64,000 nt of DNA, taken from Clostridium sp. CMCC3677. Lineage in GTDB: Bacteria > Bacillota > Clostridia > Clostridiales > Clostridiaceae. Below are positions 8,224 to 17,374 of the stretch, in pieces; positions within the stretch are counted from its first letter, which is position 1; each line of letters opens with the position of its first letter. The position numbers were made by a program, and so were the translations under genes. The stretch lies in NCBI RefSeq assembly GCF_023845585.1, contig NZ_JAMQHS010000014.1, positions 1 through 64,000 of the forward strand, read 5' to 3'. The notes under the pieces are model-generated. The model searched no databases. It worked only from the letters and a program-made list of their open reading frames with translations, and was not told where the DNA came from.

Positions 8224-10074
8224 TTATTTTTTAAAGTAATTTGCCCTTATCATTTTATCTGATAAATCTAATATTTTTTTGTATGTTTCTTTGTCTTCAT
8301 CAGAAAGGGTGTTTTGATCTTTTATTGTACCATCTGTTAAGATTGAAAATGATTTATTTGTATTTAGCAGATTTCTTCCTAAAGCAGTGTCTTGATATTT
8401 TTCTTTATCGATGCCAAGCATATAAAGTAAAGTTGGCATAACATCAATTTGTCCACCATATAAATCAAAAGTTTTACCTGTTTTTATAGAAGTATCATAA
8501 ATTACAAGAGGAACTACAGGATTACCAGTATCTAAATACCAATCTTCTTTATTAGATAACTTTTCAATTCCATTATTATAATATTTATGAACTCCTGTGT
8601 GATCGCCCATAATAGCTATTACACTATTTTCTAATAATCCTTCACTATCTAGTAATTTTAAGAAGTTACCTATTTGAGCATCTGTATAGTGTAAACTTTC
8701 AAAATATCCACCTAATTCACTAGCATCTAATTCAGGATCAAGTCCTAATTCTCTATAATCTTTTGGTATATCAAATGGGCCGTGACTTGTTAATGTTACT
8801 GTTAGACCATAAAATGGATTAGATTGTTCTTTTAACATTGGAACAACTTGCTTAAAGTAGCTTCCATCACTTATTCCCATTCCAATTGTTTCATCTGCAT
8901 TGAATGAATAGTAATCATTAAACTTATCAAATCCTATTCCTTTAAGTCCAGCAGAATAATTCCAAAATGATCCTTTATCAGGATGTATAGCAATATTACT
9001 ATATCCCTCTTCTTCTAATATATTAGGTAAAGAGTTGTAAGTAGCATTTGGATATCTAAAGAAAGTACTTCCTCTTCTTAATGGAAGCATAGATGTATTA
9101 ACCATTAAGTCACTATCAGAGCTTGTACCTTCATTAACTTGTTCAAATACATTAGGGAAATAGAAACCATCAGATGTTAATTTGTTCAATACAGGGGTAA
9201 TTTCTTTTCCATTAATACTTTTGTTTATAACAAAGCTTTCTAAAGATTCAACTTGAATGTAAATTAAATTTTTACCTTTAGATATACCAAAATAATCATT
9301 GTTAGGTAAGTTTTCATTTTTCATTTCAAATAATTTATTTAAATTATTTTCATCTTCAGCTGTGAATTTATATGGTTTTGAATCACGATAAACAGTATAT
9401 AAGTCAAATACATGATATCCTATTGGTGAAAAATATCTAGCTGTATTTGTTGGATCGTAATTATCATATAAATAAGCGTCCTTAACATCTTTATTATTTA
9501 GAATATGTATATTAAAAGGAACATAAGCTATAAATAATATTGGCATAATAAAAGTTACAAGGAAAGTTTTAATTGCTCTTTTATTTATTTCAGATACATA
9601 TTTTCTAGTAAAGTAAACATAAATTCCTAGTACAAATAAATCTATTATAAAGATAAAGTCTAAATGACTAAACATAGAATATATTGCACCAGATAAATTA
9701 TCTAAATTTGCTGTTTGAGTAGCAATAAGAACAGAAGGAACTGTTAAAAATCCTCTGAAATAACAAACATCTAAGACAATAACTGCAGTTAATAAAATGT
9801 TTATTATGAAAATATATACTATCCTTGCTTTTCCTTTAAATAAAAGTGAAAAACTTATGAATATTAAGACGAAAGCTAGATAATAATTTAAGAATGGTCT
9901 AGCATATTCATAACCAACATTATAATCAAAACTATAAGGATTGATTCCTGTAATGAATCCTTGAAAGAATATACATTTAAGTACTATAGCAACTAATGGA
10001 AATAAAAATAATATTAATTGGTTTAGTGTATTTTTATTAAGTACATTAATAATTTTATTTTTGTAAGAATGCAT
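8224..10074 (-). CDS. ltaS: Lipoteichoic acid synthase LtaS-type sulfatase-fold enzyme
   Basis: A polytopic membrane enzyme of 616 aa that polymerises glycerol phosphate from phosphatidylglycerol onto a membrane anchor. About five N-terminal helices (20-200) precede an extracellular sulfatase-fold domain (about 260-600). Visible features are LIYIQVESLESF (metal Glu), NEGTSSDSDL (catalytic Thr context), PDKGSFWN, TSHGPF and GDHTGVH. ATG is preceded by GAGGTGAATTT on the minus strand. It is monocistronic, convergent with tldE and divergent from the YedF-like gene. Confidence 0.93.
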   Translation of the reverse strand: MHSYKNKIINVLNKNTLNQLILFLFPLVAIVLKCIFFQGFITGINPYSFDYNVGYEYARPFLNYYLAFVLIFISFSLLFKGKARIVYIFIINILLTAVIVLDVCYFRGFLTVPSVLIATQTANLDNLSGAIYSMFSHLDFIFIIDLFVLGIYVYFTRKYVSEINKRAIKTFLVTFIMPILFIAYVPFNIHILNNKDVKDAYLYDNYDPTNTARYFSPIGYHVFDLYTVYRDSKPYKFTAEDENNLNKLFEMKNENLPNNDYFGISKGKNLIYIQVESLESFVINKSINGKEITPVLNKLTSDGFYFPNVFEQVNEGTSSDSDLMVNTSMLPLRRGSTFFRYPNATYNSLPNILEEEGYSNIAIHPDKGSFWNYSAGLKGIGFDKFNDYYSFNADETIGMGISDGSYFKQVVPMLKEQSNPFYGLTVTLTSHGPFDIPKDYRELGLDPELDASELGGYFESLHYTDAQIGNFLKLLDSEGLLENSVIAIMGDHTGVHKYYNNGIEKLSNKEDWYLDTGNPVVPLVIYDTSIKTGKTFDLYGGQIDVMPTLLYMLGIDKEKYQDTALGRNLLNTNKSFSILTDGTIKDQNTLSDEDKETYKKILDLSDKMIRANYFKK

Positions 10075-10153
10075 AAATTCACCTCAATCTACGAATTAAT
10101 AAAAAAATGATAAAATTAATACAATAATTATTATCAAAGAGTTAACATCTTAT

Positions 10154-10181
10154 ATTATACATAAATACATAAATCAAACAA
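10154..10181 (-). promoter_or_regulatory. Probable sigma-A promoter of ltaS
   Basis: On the minus strand TTGTTT (10181-10176) and TATAAT (10159-10154) are 16 bp apart, about 80 bp before the ltaS start. The -35 match is partial. Confidence 0.45.
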
Positions 10182-10257
10182 CCCATATAAAATTAAACAT
10201 GATATAATTATCTTATCTTAATTTTATACTTAATATAAACTAAGGGGGAGAAATTTT

Positions 10258-10836
10258 ATGAAAGAAATAGATTGCAGAGGTTTGTCTTTTCCTAAAACTA
10301 TAAGAATGGTAAAAAAATATTTCAATTCTATAGGAGAAGGTGAAGCAATAGTTATTATAGAAAAACAATCTGATAATTCTAATATAGTTAATTTTGCTAT
10401 GAATTTAGGATATCATGTAGATGTAGAAGAAAATGATGAAAATGTTCAGGTATTTATAGAAAAAAGAGGATGTTTAGAGGCAATAGATGAAACTGTATTT
10501 TCAGTTTTAATAACATCAGATAAGTTTGGAACAGGAGATTCTAAATTAGGAAAAATTCTATTAAATGATTATTTAAATGCATTAAGTGATGCTATAAAAC
10601 TTCCTAAAAATATTATATTTTTAAATGAAGGTGTAAAAGTGTTTGAAGAATTACCAGAGAATACTGGATGGTTAGAAAATATAAAATTATTATATCAAGA
10701 AGGTGTAAGTGTATTTGTACATGATAAATCTTTAGAGTATTATAAGTTAAATATATCTAATAATTTTTCGGAAATTATCGATATGATTGATATAGTAGAT
10801 ATAATAAATGAATCTAATAACTTAGTAAAATTATAA
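10258..10836 (+). CDS. YedF-like (TusA-DsrE) protein lacking its cysteines
   Basis: Two fused domains: TusA-like (1-70) and DsrE-like (78-192), the architecture of the selenium-metabolism protein YedF. In TusA domains the motif is D-x-x-G-L-x-C-P; here it reads DCRGLSFP, so the catalytic Cys is Phe11. In YedF the second domain normally has a CGTC-L motif; here the aligned stretch is FVHDKSLEYY (153-162), with His and Ser in place of Cys. The fold and the ITSDKFGTGD motif are kept. Sulfur or selenium transfer therefore looks impossible by the usual route. The FAD oxidoreductase follows closely and is probably co-transcribed. Confidence 0.75.
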   Translation: MKEIDCRGLSFPKTIRMVKKYFNSIGEGEAIVIIEKQSDNSNIVNFAMNLGYHVDVEENDENVQVFIEKRGCLEAIDETVFSVLITSDKFGTGDSKLGKILLNDYLNALSDAIKLPKNIIFLNEGVKVFEELPENTGWLENIKLLYQEGVSVFVHDKSLEYYKLNISNNFSEIIDMIDIVDIINESNNLVKL

Positions 10837-10866
10837 TATGTGATTTGTATATTTGGAGGAAATATA

Positions 10867-11823
10867 ATGTTAGAATATGACTTAATTGTAATTGGTGGAG
10901 GAATAGCTGGTATGACTGCTGCTTTAGGTGCAGCGAGAAATGGAATAAAAAATATATTAATATTTGAGAGAGAACATAGCTTAGGAGGAATATTAAATCA
11001 ATGTATTCATAATGCATTTGGTGAAAAACTCTTAGGAGAAAAAGTAACTGGACCTGAATATGTATATTTTATTGAAGAAAAATTAAAAAAATTTAATATA
11101 GATATTAAGCTTAACACAAATGTTATAGACATAGTAGATGATAAAAAAATAACTTATGTTAATTCAATAGAAGGAAGTAAAGAAGTATATGCAAAAGCAA
11201 TAATACTAGCAACTGGATCAAGAGAAGTATATACAGGAAGTGTTATGGTTCCAACTCATGGATTAACAGGAATATTTACTTTAGGATCTGCACATAGATT
11301 AATTAATTTAGAAGGGTATCTTCCAGGCAAGAAAACAGTGATAATTGCTAAAAATAAATGGGGATTTTTAGTAGCTAGACGTATTTTAATTGAAGGTGGC
11401 AGTGTAGAAGCAATAATAATTGAAGATGAAATCAAAGAATTAATAGATGAAGAAATTGAAAACTTAATAGATGGATTTTCCATAGAAATTATAGAAAATT
11501 CTAGAGTTGTAGAAATTTACGGTAATAAAAGAATAAATAAAATTAAAGTACTAAATTTAAAAGAAGATGTAACTTCTAAAATAGAATGTGATTCTTTAAT
11601 TTTATCAGTTGGATTTAGACCAGAAAATAAACTTGCTCAAAATTTAAAAATAGATATTAATAAAAGTACATTTGTTCCAGAAACAAAAGAGTTTGAGACT
11701 TCTAAAGAAGGAATTTTTGCTTGTGGTAATTTAATTTATGGAAAGCTAGCTCTTATAATGGAAGAAACAGATGGTATTAATTGTGGAATAAAATCAGCAG
11801 AATATATTAAAAAAATAAATTAG
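10867..11823 (+). CDS. FAD/NAD(P)-dependent oxidoreductase
   Basis: A two-dinucleotide-fold flavoprotein of 318 aa. The N-terminal FAD site is LIVIGGGIAGMTAALGAARN; LGGILNQCIHNAFG and ILATGSREV are shared with the anaerobic glycerol-3-phosphate dehydrogenase-associated flavoproteins. The C-terminal FACGNLIYG matches the second FAD contact. ATG 10867 has GGAGG at its back, whereas the longer frame from 10840 lacks a site, so 10867 is used. The usual partner genes (a dehydrogenase subunit and a small metal-binding protein) are absent; it instead follows the YedF-like gene. Substrate unknown. Its stop overlaps the convergent esterase stop. Confidence 0.82.
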   Translation: MLEYDLIVIGGGIAGMTAALGAARNGIKNILIFEREHSLGGILNQCIHNAFGEKLLGEKVTGPEYVYFIEEKLKKFNIDIKLNTNVIDIVDDKKITYVNSIEGSKEVYAKAIILATGSREVYTGSVMVPTHGLTGIFTLGSAHRLINLEGYLPGKKTVIIAKNKWGFLVARRILIEGGSVEAIIIEDEIKELIDEEIENLIDGFSIEIIENSRVVEIYGNKRINKIKVLNLKEDVTSKIECDSLILSVGFRPENKLAQNLKIDINKSTFVPETKEFETSKEGIFACGNLIYGKLALIMEETDGINCGIKSAEYIKKIN

Positions 11824-12383
11824 AAATAGCAAATAGCATTTTTATACATAAGGTCATTTCCTAAAGAATTAAGATGTATTCCATCTAAATATATATCACT
11901 ATTATTTAAAGTAATTGAATAGAAATCTATAAAAGAGAGGTTATAGTTAATAGTTAAATTAATTATTTCCTCTTTTAAATTAATTAAATTTTTTTCTGCA
12001 TAGCTATAAAAAGGTGAATATGAAAATAATTCATTTGCCATATTTCCTATGATTGAAGGTGGAATGCCTATGATAACATTAGAGTTGATTTCTAAAGCTT
12101 CTTGTATCATTAATTCTATATTTTCAATTATTGATTTTACAGTTCTTCCTAAAAGCAAATCATTGCTACCACACATAATAAATATTTTATTAGGAGTATA
12201 TTTTATTACATCTTCATAATATCTAGTAAGCATTCCTGTACTTGTATCACCATTACAGCCCTTGTTTAGTGAGGTTAAGTTTAGGCTGTTTTGAATTTTA
12301 TAAACCCAGGAATCTTTTTTAGGAATACCATATCCAAAAGTTAAACTATCACCTAAAAATATTATATCTATATGTTTATTCAT
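11820..12383 (-). CDS. SGNH/GDSL-family esterase or lipase
   Basis: A 187-aa hydrolase with all four SGNH blocks: FLGDSLTFGYG (block I, nucleophile Ser), GCNGDTSTG (block II Gly), CGSNDLLLG (block III Asn) and YLDGIHLNSLG (block V, Asp-His). There is no signal peptide, so it is probably cytoplasmic. It lies 15 bp downstream of the RusA-like gene on the same strand and shares a 4-bp overlap with the convergent flavoprotein gene. The natural ester is unknown. Confidence 0.88.
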   Translation of the reverse strand: MNKHIDIIFLGDSLTFGYGIPKKDSWVYKIQNSLNLTSLNKGCNGDTSTGMLTRYYEDVIKYTPNKIFIMCGSNDLLLGRTVKSIIENIELMIQEALEINSNVIIGIPPSIIGNMANELFSYSPFYSYAEKNLINLKEEIINLTINYNLSFIDFYSITLNNSDIYLDGIHLNSLGNDLMYKNAICYF

Positions 12384-12398
12384 AAAACAAACCCACCT

Positions 12399-13016
12399 TT
12401 AAAATAATTTATTGAAACATTTTTTACATATCAGTGTTTTTCCACCATCTGCTTTTATGTAATCATTTGTTTTTAGTATAGTATTACAAATTGTACAAAA
12501 ATTTTTGTTAGTTTCTATATCTTTATTCTTGTTAGTATTTGGATTTAATACGTTTTTCTTTATTGGAGAGTATAATTTAGGATTACCTAAAACTGATTTT
12601 TTATTTATGGAATAATTAATTTCATATTCACTTTCGGCAAATAGTTCTAATTCAAAGCGAGGATTTTCTTTATCATAATATTCCTCGACGATTATTCTAG
12701 TAATCTGAGCATCATTTATGATAAGACCACTTTTTTCTATTCCATCAAATATACTTTTTGTTATATTTATTGTGTCTGGATGACGTTTTTCACTTTTATA
12801 ATAAACTTTTAGTATAGCTATTAAACTTTCTTCTAATATAATATCTGGATTTTGACTTCTAGCAATAAGAGCAATTTCTTGCTCATATATAGCATATCTA
12901 TCATGATATTTACCAGAATTACTAGGTAAGATAGCACGTCCATTAGTATTATGTAATTTAAAATTTGATTTTGTTATTGGTGAACCATTAACAATTACTT
13001 TAGCATAGGTTGTCAT
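12399..13016 (-). CDS. RusA-like nuclease with C-terminal zinc ribbon
   Basis: Residues 5-130 resemble RusA Holliday-junction resolvases: HPDTINITKSIFDGIEKSG corresponds to the D-x-x-N...K...D element, and IINDAQIT to the second acidic element. Where RusA usually has paired Asp (DD), this has ND. The C-terminus (about 170-205) is a four-Cys ribbon, CTIC...CKKC. The start has AAGGAGT upstream. RusA proteins are mostly phage-borne, yet no other phage gene is near, so this may be a domesticated copy. It heads a two-gene unit with the esterase. Confidence 0.72.
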   Translation of the reverse strand: MTTYAKVIVNGSPITKSNFKLHNTNGRAILPSNSGKYHDRYAIYEQEIALIARSQNPDIILEESLIAILKVYYKSEKRHPDTINITKSIFDGIEKSGLIINDAQITRIIVEEYYDKENPRFELELFAESEYEINYSINKKSVLGNPKLYSPIKKNVLNPNTNKNKDIETNKNFCTICNTILKTNDYIKADGGKTLICKKCFNKLF

Positions 13017-13336
13017 AAAAACTCCTTAATATTTATATAAATTTCATTAAAATATAATTATACTATATAAAAATATATAGTATAATGGTAACTTATACAA
13101 TAATCAAAAATTGATAATATATGTTAGATACAGTATAATATTTGTGTTAATCTGTATTTGAACATAATGTTTTAATAATAGAATATGTTTTAAGTATGTG
13201 TTGATATATACAATAAGAAAATTGATATTAGCTTAATTACTCAGTTTATTTTGCTTATGTATATATCACACTCTTATAAAATATAACTAATAAATATAGA
13301 TTTAGTAATTGAATTAAATAAAAGAGGTATTTAATT
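13017..13336. other. Gene-free interval between the RusA-like gene and tsaD
   Basis: This 320-bp divergent intergenic region has no convincing reading frame. Its main feature is the palindromic repeat at 13194-13274. AT-rich promoter-like sequence surrounds it, but I cannot fix a promoter for either gene. Confidence 0.6.
13194..13274. repeat. Dispersed intergenic repeat, copy B (palindromic form)
   Basis: The right arm (13230-13274), read on the minus strand, matches copy A at 5034-5080 closely, including the GATATATACATAAGCAAA core and CTGAGTAATT. The left arm (13196-13225) begins GTGTTGATATATACAATAAG and is an imperfect inverted copy. The whole is an 80-bp hairpin-forming element. Confidence 0.72.
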
Positions 13337-14356
13337 ATGGATAAAAAATTAATTTTAGCAATAGAATCAAGTTGTGATGAAACTTCAGCAGCAGTTGTTG
13401 TTAATGGAAGAGAAGTTTTATCTAACGTTATATCTACACAAATAGATACTCATAAAAAATTTGGTGGAGTGGTACCAGAGGTTGCATCTAGAATGCATAT
13501 TGAAATAGTAGATTATGTAGTGAAAAAAGCTTTAGAGGATGCATGTGTTTCTTTAGATGATATTGATGCCATAGGTGTCACTTATGGACCAGGCTTAATA
13601 GGGGCACTTTTAGTTGGACTTCAATATGCTAAAGGATTGGCTTTTGCAGCTAAAAAACCATTAATTGGAGTAAATCATATAGAAGGTCATATGTGTGCAA
13701 ACTTCATACAATATAAGGACTTAGAGCCACCATTTATATCTTTAGTTGTATCAGGAGGACATACTTTTATAGTTTCTGTTAATGATTTTTGTGATTTTGA
13801 AGTTATAGGAAAAACTAGAGATGATGCAGTAGGAGAAGCATACGATAAGGTAGCAAGATCTTTAGGACTTGGATATCCAGGAGGTCCTAAAATTGATAAA
13901 TTAGCAAAAGAAGGAGATCCTAATGCTATTTCTTTCCCAAGAGCTAAGTTCCATGAAGACACATTAGATTTTTCGTTTAGTGGAGTAAAATCTGCTGTAT
14001 TAAATTATTTGAATAAAGCTAAGATGAAGGGGATTGAAGTTAACAATGCTGATGTAGCTGCTTCATTTCAAAAAGCCGTTATAGATGTTTTAAAAGATAA
14101 TGTATTTTTAACTTGTAAGAAAAAAAATGTTAATAAAATAGCTATAGCAGGTGGTGTTGCATCTAATTCTTGTTTAAGGGAAACTCTAAAAAAAGAGGGT
14201 GCATTAAAAAATATTGAAATTTTATTTCCAGAGCCAGTATTATGCACAGATAATGCAGCTATGATAGGAAGTGCAGCATATTTTAATTATGAAAAAAATT
14301 ATGTTTCTTCTTTTGATATAAATGCAAAGCCTAATTTGAAGTTGGGAGAACGTTAA
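13337..14356 (+). CDS. tsaD: tRNA N6-adenosine threonylcarbamoyltransferase TsaD
   Basis: The catalytic subunit that moves threonylcarbamoyl to A37 of ANN-decoding tRNAs. Its donor is made by the TsaC-type enzyme encoded at 47026. Length 339 aa is standard. Visible motifs are [10 protein letters not shown] at the N-terminus, the metal-binding HIEGH ([11 protein letters not shown]), SGGHT and the C-terminal [14 protein letters not shown] lies before ATG 13337. The hydrolase-like gene follows after 2 bp, so the two are co-transcribed. Confidence 0.97.
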   Translation: MDKKLILAIESSCDETSAAVVVNGREVLSNVISTQIDTHKKFGGVVPEVASRMHIEIVDYVVKKALEDACVSLDDIDAIGVTYGPGLIGALLVGLQYAKGLAFAAKKPLIGVNHIEGHMCANFIQYKDLEPPFISLVVSGGHTFIVSVNDFCDFEVIGKTRDDAVGEAYDKVARSLGLGYPGGPKIDKLAKEGDPNAISFPRAKFHEDTLDFSFSGVKSAVLNYLNKAKMKGIEVNNADVAASFQKAVIDVLKDNVFLTCKKKNVNKIAIAGGVASNSCLRETLKKEGALKNIEILFPEPVLCTDNAAMIGSAAYFNYEKNYVSSFDINAKPNLKLGER

Positions 14357-14358
14357 AT

Positions 14359-15363
14359 ATGAATTTATTGCCTCATTCGAATGGATTTCAAAGAATTAAA
14401 TCACCTAAATTTAATTTATTAGATTTTTTAAGAAGAGCATTAATTATCATAATTGTTTTTCTTATAACTGGCTTTTTAGTGCAATCCATAAGCAATTTTA
14501 TTGCAAATGAAAAATTAAAGGCAAGTTTAAAATATGTTAGAGTAGAGACTAAGAAATTAGAATATAAAATTAAGGGAACAGGATCATATACTATAGTCTT
14601 TGATGGAGGAATTGGGAGTAACATATATCAATGGGATGAAGTTTGTAAAAAACTAGAACGTGATGCTGATGTTAAAACATTTGTATATAACAGAAAAGGA
14701 TATGGATTTAGTGATTCTGGTGAACGAAGAACACCAGAGGAACAAGCAGAAGATTTGAAAAATTTATTAAAAAAATCTGGTGCTAGCGAACCATATGTAT
14801 TTGTTAGTGAAGAATATGGAAGTTTAATTTCTATGAATTTTACAGAAAAATATCCAGAACTAGTAGCAGGTCTTGTCTTGATAAATCCATTATCTTATGA
14901 TTTAGTGAACAGTAAAGAATATTCAGAATCTATAAAGTGGCAGTACTATAAATCTAAATTAAGATTTATAGGAAGTTATTTTTATATTACAGAGTTAAGT
15001 GACAAATTAGGATTAATAAAAAGCAATATTGATATAGAAGATTTACCTAATGGAGCAAAAGAAGAAATTAATATACATAAAAATAAAAAAAATTATACTA
15101 AGGCAATATATGATGAGATAGGAAACTTATGTAAAAAAGATATTAATACAAAGATTGATAACATAATAAAAATTAAACCAACATATATAATAAGCAATAA
15201 CATTACTTCTGAATCAGATGAAGTTATAGAGAATTCTTTATTAACAGTATATAAGTCTTCAATATTGAGCAGTCCATATGCATTACATGATCAACAAAGT
15301 ATTGTGGATGGCGTTAATAATATAATAAAAAAGGCAAAAAAAATAGAAAAAGTTAATTCATAA
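14359..15363 (+). CDS. Membrane-anchored alpha/beta hydrolase-fold protein, nucleophile lost
   Basis: One N-terminal helix (about 27-47) is followed by an alpha/beta hydrolase domain: IVFDGGIGSN (oxyanion region), YNRKGYGFSDSG and a nucleophile-elbow region. In active relatives the elbow is G-x-S-x-G; here it is VSEEYGS (149-155), so Glu152 takes the Ser position. A late His in YALHDQQS is kept. It may be a non-catalytic relative or use unusual chemistry. It begins 2 bp after tsaD and ends before a strong hairpin. Length 334 aa. Confidence 0.75.
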   Translation: MNLLPHSNGFQRIKSPKFNLLDFLRRALIIIIVFLITGFLVQSISNFIANEKLKASLKYVRVETKKLEYKIKGTGSYTIVFDGGIGSNIYQWDEVCKKLERDADVKTFVYNRKGYGFSDSGERRTPEEQAEDLKNLLKKSGASEPYVFVSEEYGSLISMNFTEKYPELVAGLVLINPLSYDLVNSKEYSESIKWQYYKSKLRFIGSYFYITELSDKLGLIKSNIDIEDLPNGAKEEINIHKNKKNYTKAIYDEIGNLCKKDINTKIDNIIKIKPTYIISNNITSESDEVIENSLLTVYKSSILSSPYALHDQQSIVDGVNNIIKKAKKIEKVNS

Positions 15364-15398
15364 AACTAATATTAAGATTATTAAATAATAAATGAAAA

Positions 15399-15441
15399 AT
15401 ATGGGATATTAATATGTAGTACATATATTAATGTCCCATAT
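15399..15441 (+). terminator. Hairpin ending the tsaD-hydrolase operon
   Basis: ATATGGGATATTAATATG (15399-15416) pairs with 15422-15441 over a 5-nt loop, with a T-rich tail. It is either a terminator or an attenuator before htrA. Confidence 0.7.
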
Positions 15442-15524
15442 TCTTATATTGACATTTTTCTGACACAAAATAACTTTATACTAAGAGTGTAAGATAAATA
15501 TAAAAATTTTAGGAGGAATTTATT

Positions 15525-16712
15525 ATGGATAATAAAGAGAATTTTATAGATGTAAATGAAAATGAAATTAAATATACAGATGAGAGTTTTATAGACAATA
15601 ATATACAGAAAAAAAAGAAAAAAAGAAAAAAAACAATTGCCAGTGTAGCAACTTCATTAGTAATTGCATTAGTTGGTGGAATTTTCGGTAGTGGAATAAC
15701 GTACTTATTAGTTAAAGATAATATTTCTGCTGCACAATATAAAAATTATTCCCCATCAATATTTACTCAAGAAACATCTTCAGGGACACTTTCTACAACG
15801 GAAGCATTTAATAAAGTAGCACCTGCAGTTGTAATTGTATCTACAAAAGGATTATCAAATTCTGGATTTTTTCCACAAGAAGTTGAGGGAATTGGATCTG
15901 GATTTATTATAAATGAGGATGGTTATATATTAACTAATAATCATGTTATAAAAGGTGCAAATGAGGTAAAAGTTACGTTAAGTGATGGAAAAGAAGTTAA
16001 TGCAACAGTAGTAAATTATGATGAAGCAAAAGATGTTGCAATGATTAAAGTCGAAGATGGAACTAAGGTTCCAGCAGTTGCTGAACTAGGAGATTCTGAT
16101 GCTTTATTCCCTGGAGATCAAGTTATAGCAATTGGAACACCTCTTTCAAAGGAGTTTGCACAAACACTTACACAAGGTGTTATAAGTGCTGTAAATAGAA
16201 ATGTAGCAAGTGAAAGTGGAACTAGTGTTAATCTTATACAAACAGATGCAGCTATAAACCCAGGTAATAGTGGTGGACCATTAGTTAATTCTAAAGGTCA
16301 AGTTATAGGAATAAATTCAATGAAAATAGGTACTCAATTAAGTGGAACTAGTGTTGAAGGTATGGGATTTGCAATTCCAATAAATGAAGTAAAAGAAAAG
16401 ATGGATTCATTATCTAAGCCTATATTAAATTTAGGAATACAAGTAAGAGAGATTGATAATAATCTTGCTAAAAGATATGATTTACCAGAAGGAATATATG
16501 TAGCAGGTGTTGAAGAATTTTCACCAGCAGAAAAATCAGGAGTAAAAGTTGGAGATGTAATAACTAAATTTGATGGAAAAAACATTACAAAATTTAATGA
16601 ATTAAAAGAATTAAAGTCAGGAAAAGAAGTAGGAGATAAAGTTAAAATTCAGGTTGTAAGAGACGGAAAAAATGTTGATTTAGAAATTATATTAGAAGAA
16701 AAATCTAATTAG
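15525..16712 (+). CDS. htrA: HtrA/DegP-like membrane-anchored serine protease with PDZ domain
   Basis: An envelope quality-control protease of 395 aa. A basic cytoplasmic N-terminus (KKKKKRKK) precedes one helix (about 39-62). The trypsin-like domain shows the full triad: His140 (TNNHV), Asp170 (AKDVAMIK) and Ser249 (NPGNSGGPL). One PDZ domain (about 300-390) follows, with GVKVGDVITKFDGK. AGGAGG precedes ATG 15525. Two TGACA motifs lie 60-76 bp upstream, but their spacing to the TATACT at 15477 does not fit sigma-A well, so the promoter is unresolved. A terminator follows the gene. Confidence 0.95.
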   Translation: MDNKENFIDVNENEIKYTDESFIDNNIQKKKKKRKKTIASVATSLVIALVGGIFGSGITYLLVKDNISAAQYKNYSPSIFTQETSSGTLSTTEAFNKVAPAVVIVSTKGLSNSGFFPQEVEGIGSGFIINEDGYILTNNHVIKGANEVKVTLSDGKEVNATVVNYDEAKDVAMIKVEDGTKVPAVAELGDSDALFPGDQVIAIGTPLSKEFAQTLTQGVISAVNRNVASESGTSVNLIQTDAAINPGNSGGPLVNSKGQVIGINSMKIGTQLSGTSVEGMGFAIPINEVKEKMDSLSKPILNLGIQVREIDNNLAKRYDLPEGIYVAGVEEFSPAEKSGVKVGDVITKFDGKNITKFNELKELKSGKEVGDKVKIQVVRDGKNVDLEIILEEKSN

Positions 16713-16720
16713 TTTATTCC

Positions 16721-16762
16721 AAATGCTATGTTTAATTTTTTAATTAAGCATGGCATTTTTTA
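16721..16762 (+). terminator. Terminator after htrA
   Basis: AAATGCTATGTTTAATT (16721-16737) pairs with 16742-16758 and is followed by T residues. Confidence 0.85.
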
Positions 16763-16874
16763 ATATATATACTTATTTTATAAGAGAAAAAAATAAATAC
16801 TGTATAAAATATTCACAAAATGGAAGCTTTAGTCATATTTTATTATCATAAATAAACTTTTGGAGGTAAAAATA

Positions 16875-17291
16875 ATGAGCGGAAGAATAAGTGTATGTTC
16901 TATTTGTCCTAGAGAAAATGAACAGATTGATGCGGTAATTAGATTATCAAAAGATAGAAGAAGTTGTATTTATGGAACAGTAATAGATGAAAATGGCGCT
17001 GCTGTAGCTGATGCAGTAGTTAAATTATTACAAGTTACTGGATGTGGACAAAAAACCCCAGTTCCATTAACTCACACTTTTACTGATAAATACGGTCAAT
17101 TTTTACTTGGACCTTTATGTCCAGGTAAAAGATATATGTTAAAAGTATACAAAGATAATGTTTCAATTAGATACGCTCCACTAGATGTTGATTGTTATGA
17201 AGGATCTTGTATAGGCGTAAATGGTACAAGTGATGATTCAGAAGATAATTCAAGTGGCTGTGGAAGCAATCATAGTCATCATTGCAGATAG
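16875..17291 (+). CDS. Cys-rich protein with carboxypeptidase-regulatory-like beta domain
   Basis: A 138-aa soluble protein. Residues 30-105 look like a transthyretin/carboxypeptidase-regulatory fold: CIYGTVIDENGAAVADAVV, then FTDKYGQFLLGPLCPGKRY. Eleven or so Cys residues are spread over it (SICP near the N-terminus, CYEGSC, GCGS), and the tail is Ser/Asp-rich ending HSHHCR, a possible metal site. There is no signal peptide. ATG 16875 has GGAGG; a TTG at 16860 is in frame but overlaps that site. A spore-coat role would fit the cysteines and the neighbourhood, but that is inference only. Confidence 0.65.
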   Translation: MSGRISVCSICPRENEQIDAVIRLSKDRRSCIYGTVIDENGAAVADAVVKLLQVTGCGQKTPVPLTHTFTDKYGQFLLGPLCPGKRYMLKVYKDNVSIRYAPLDVDCYEGSCIGVNGTSDDSEDNSSGCGSNHSHHCR

Positions 17292-17374
17292 ATAATTTCT
17301 AATTGTAATTAAGAAACTAACTTAGAATTAATTATGCTAGGAAAATAGATTATTATAGTTGAGTTTTGTTTATA

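Noticed and set aside
15449-15482. TTGACA ... TATACT as an htrA promoter
   Set aside because: Spacing is 22 bp, too long for sigma-A; using the second TGACA gives only 11 bp.
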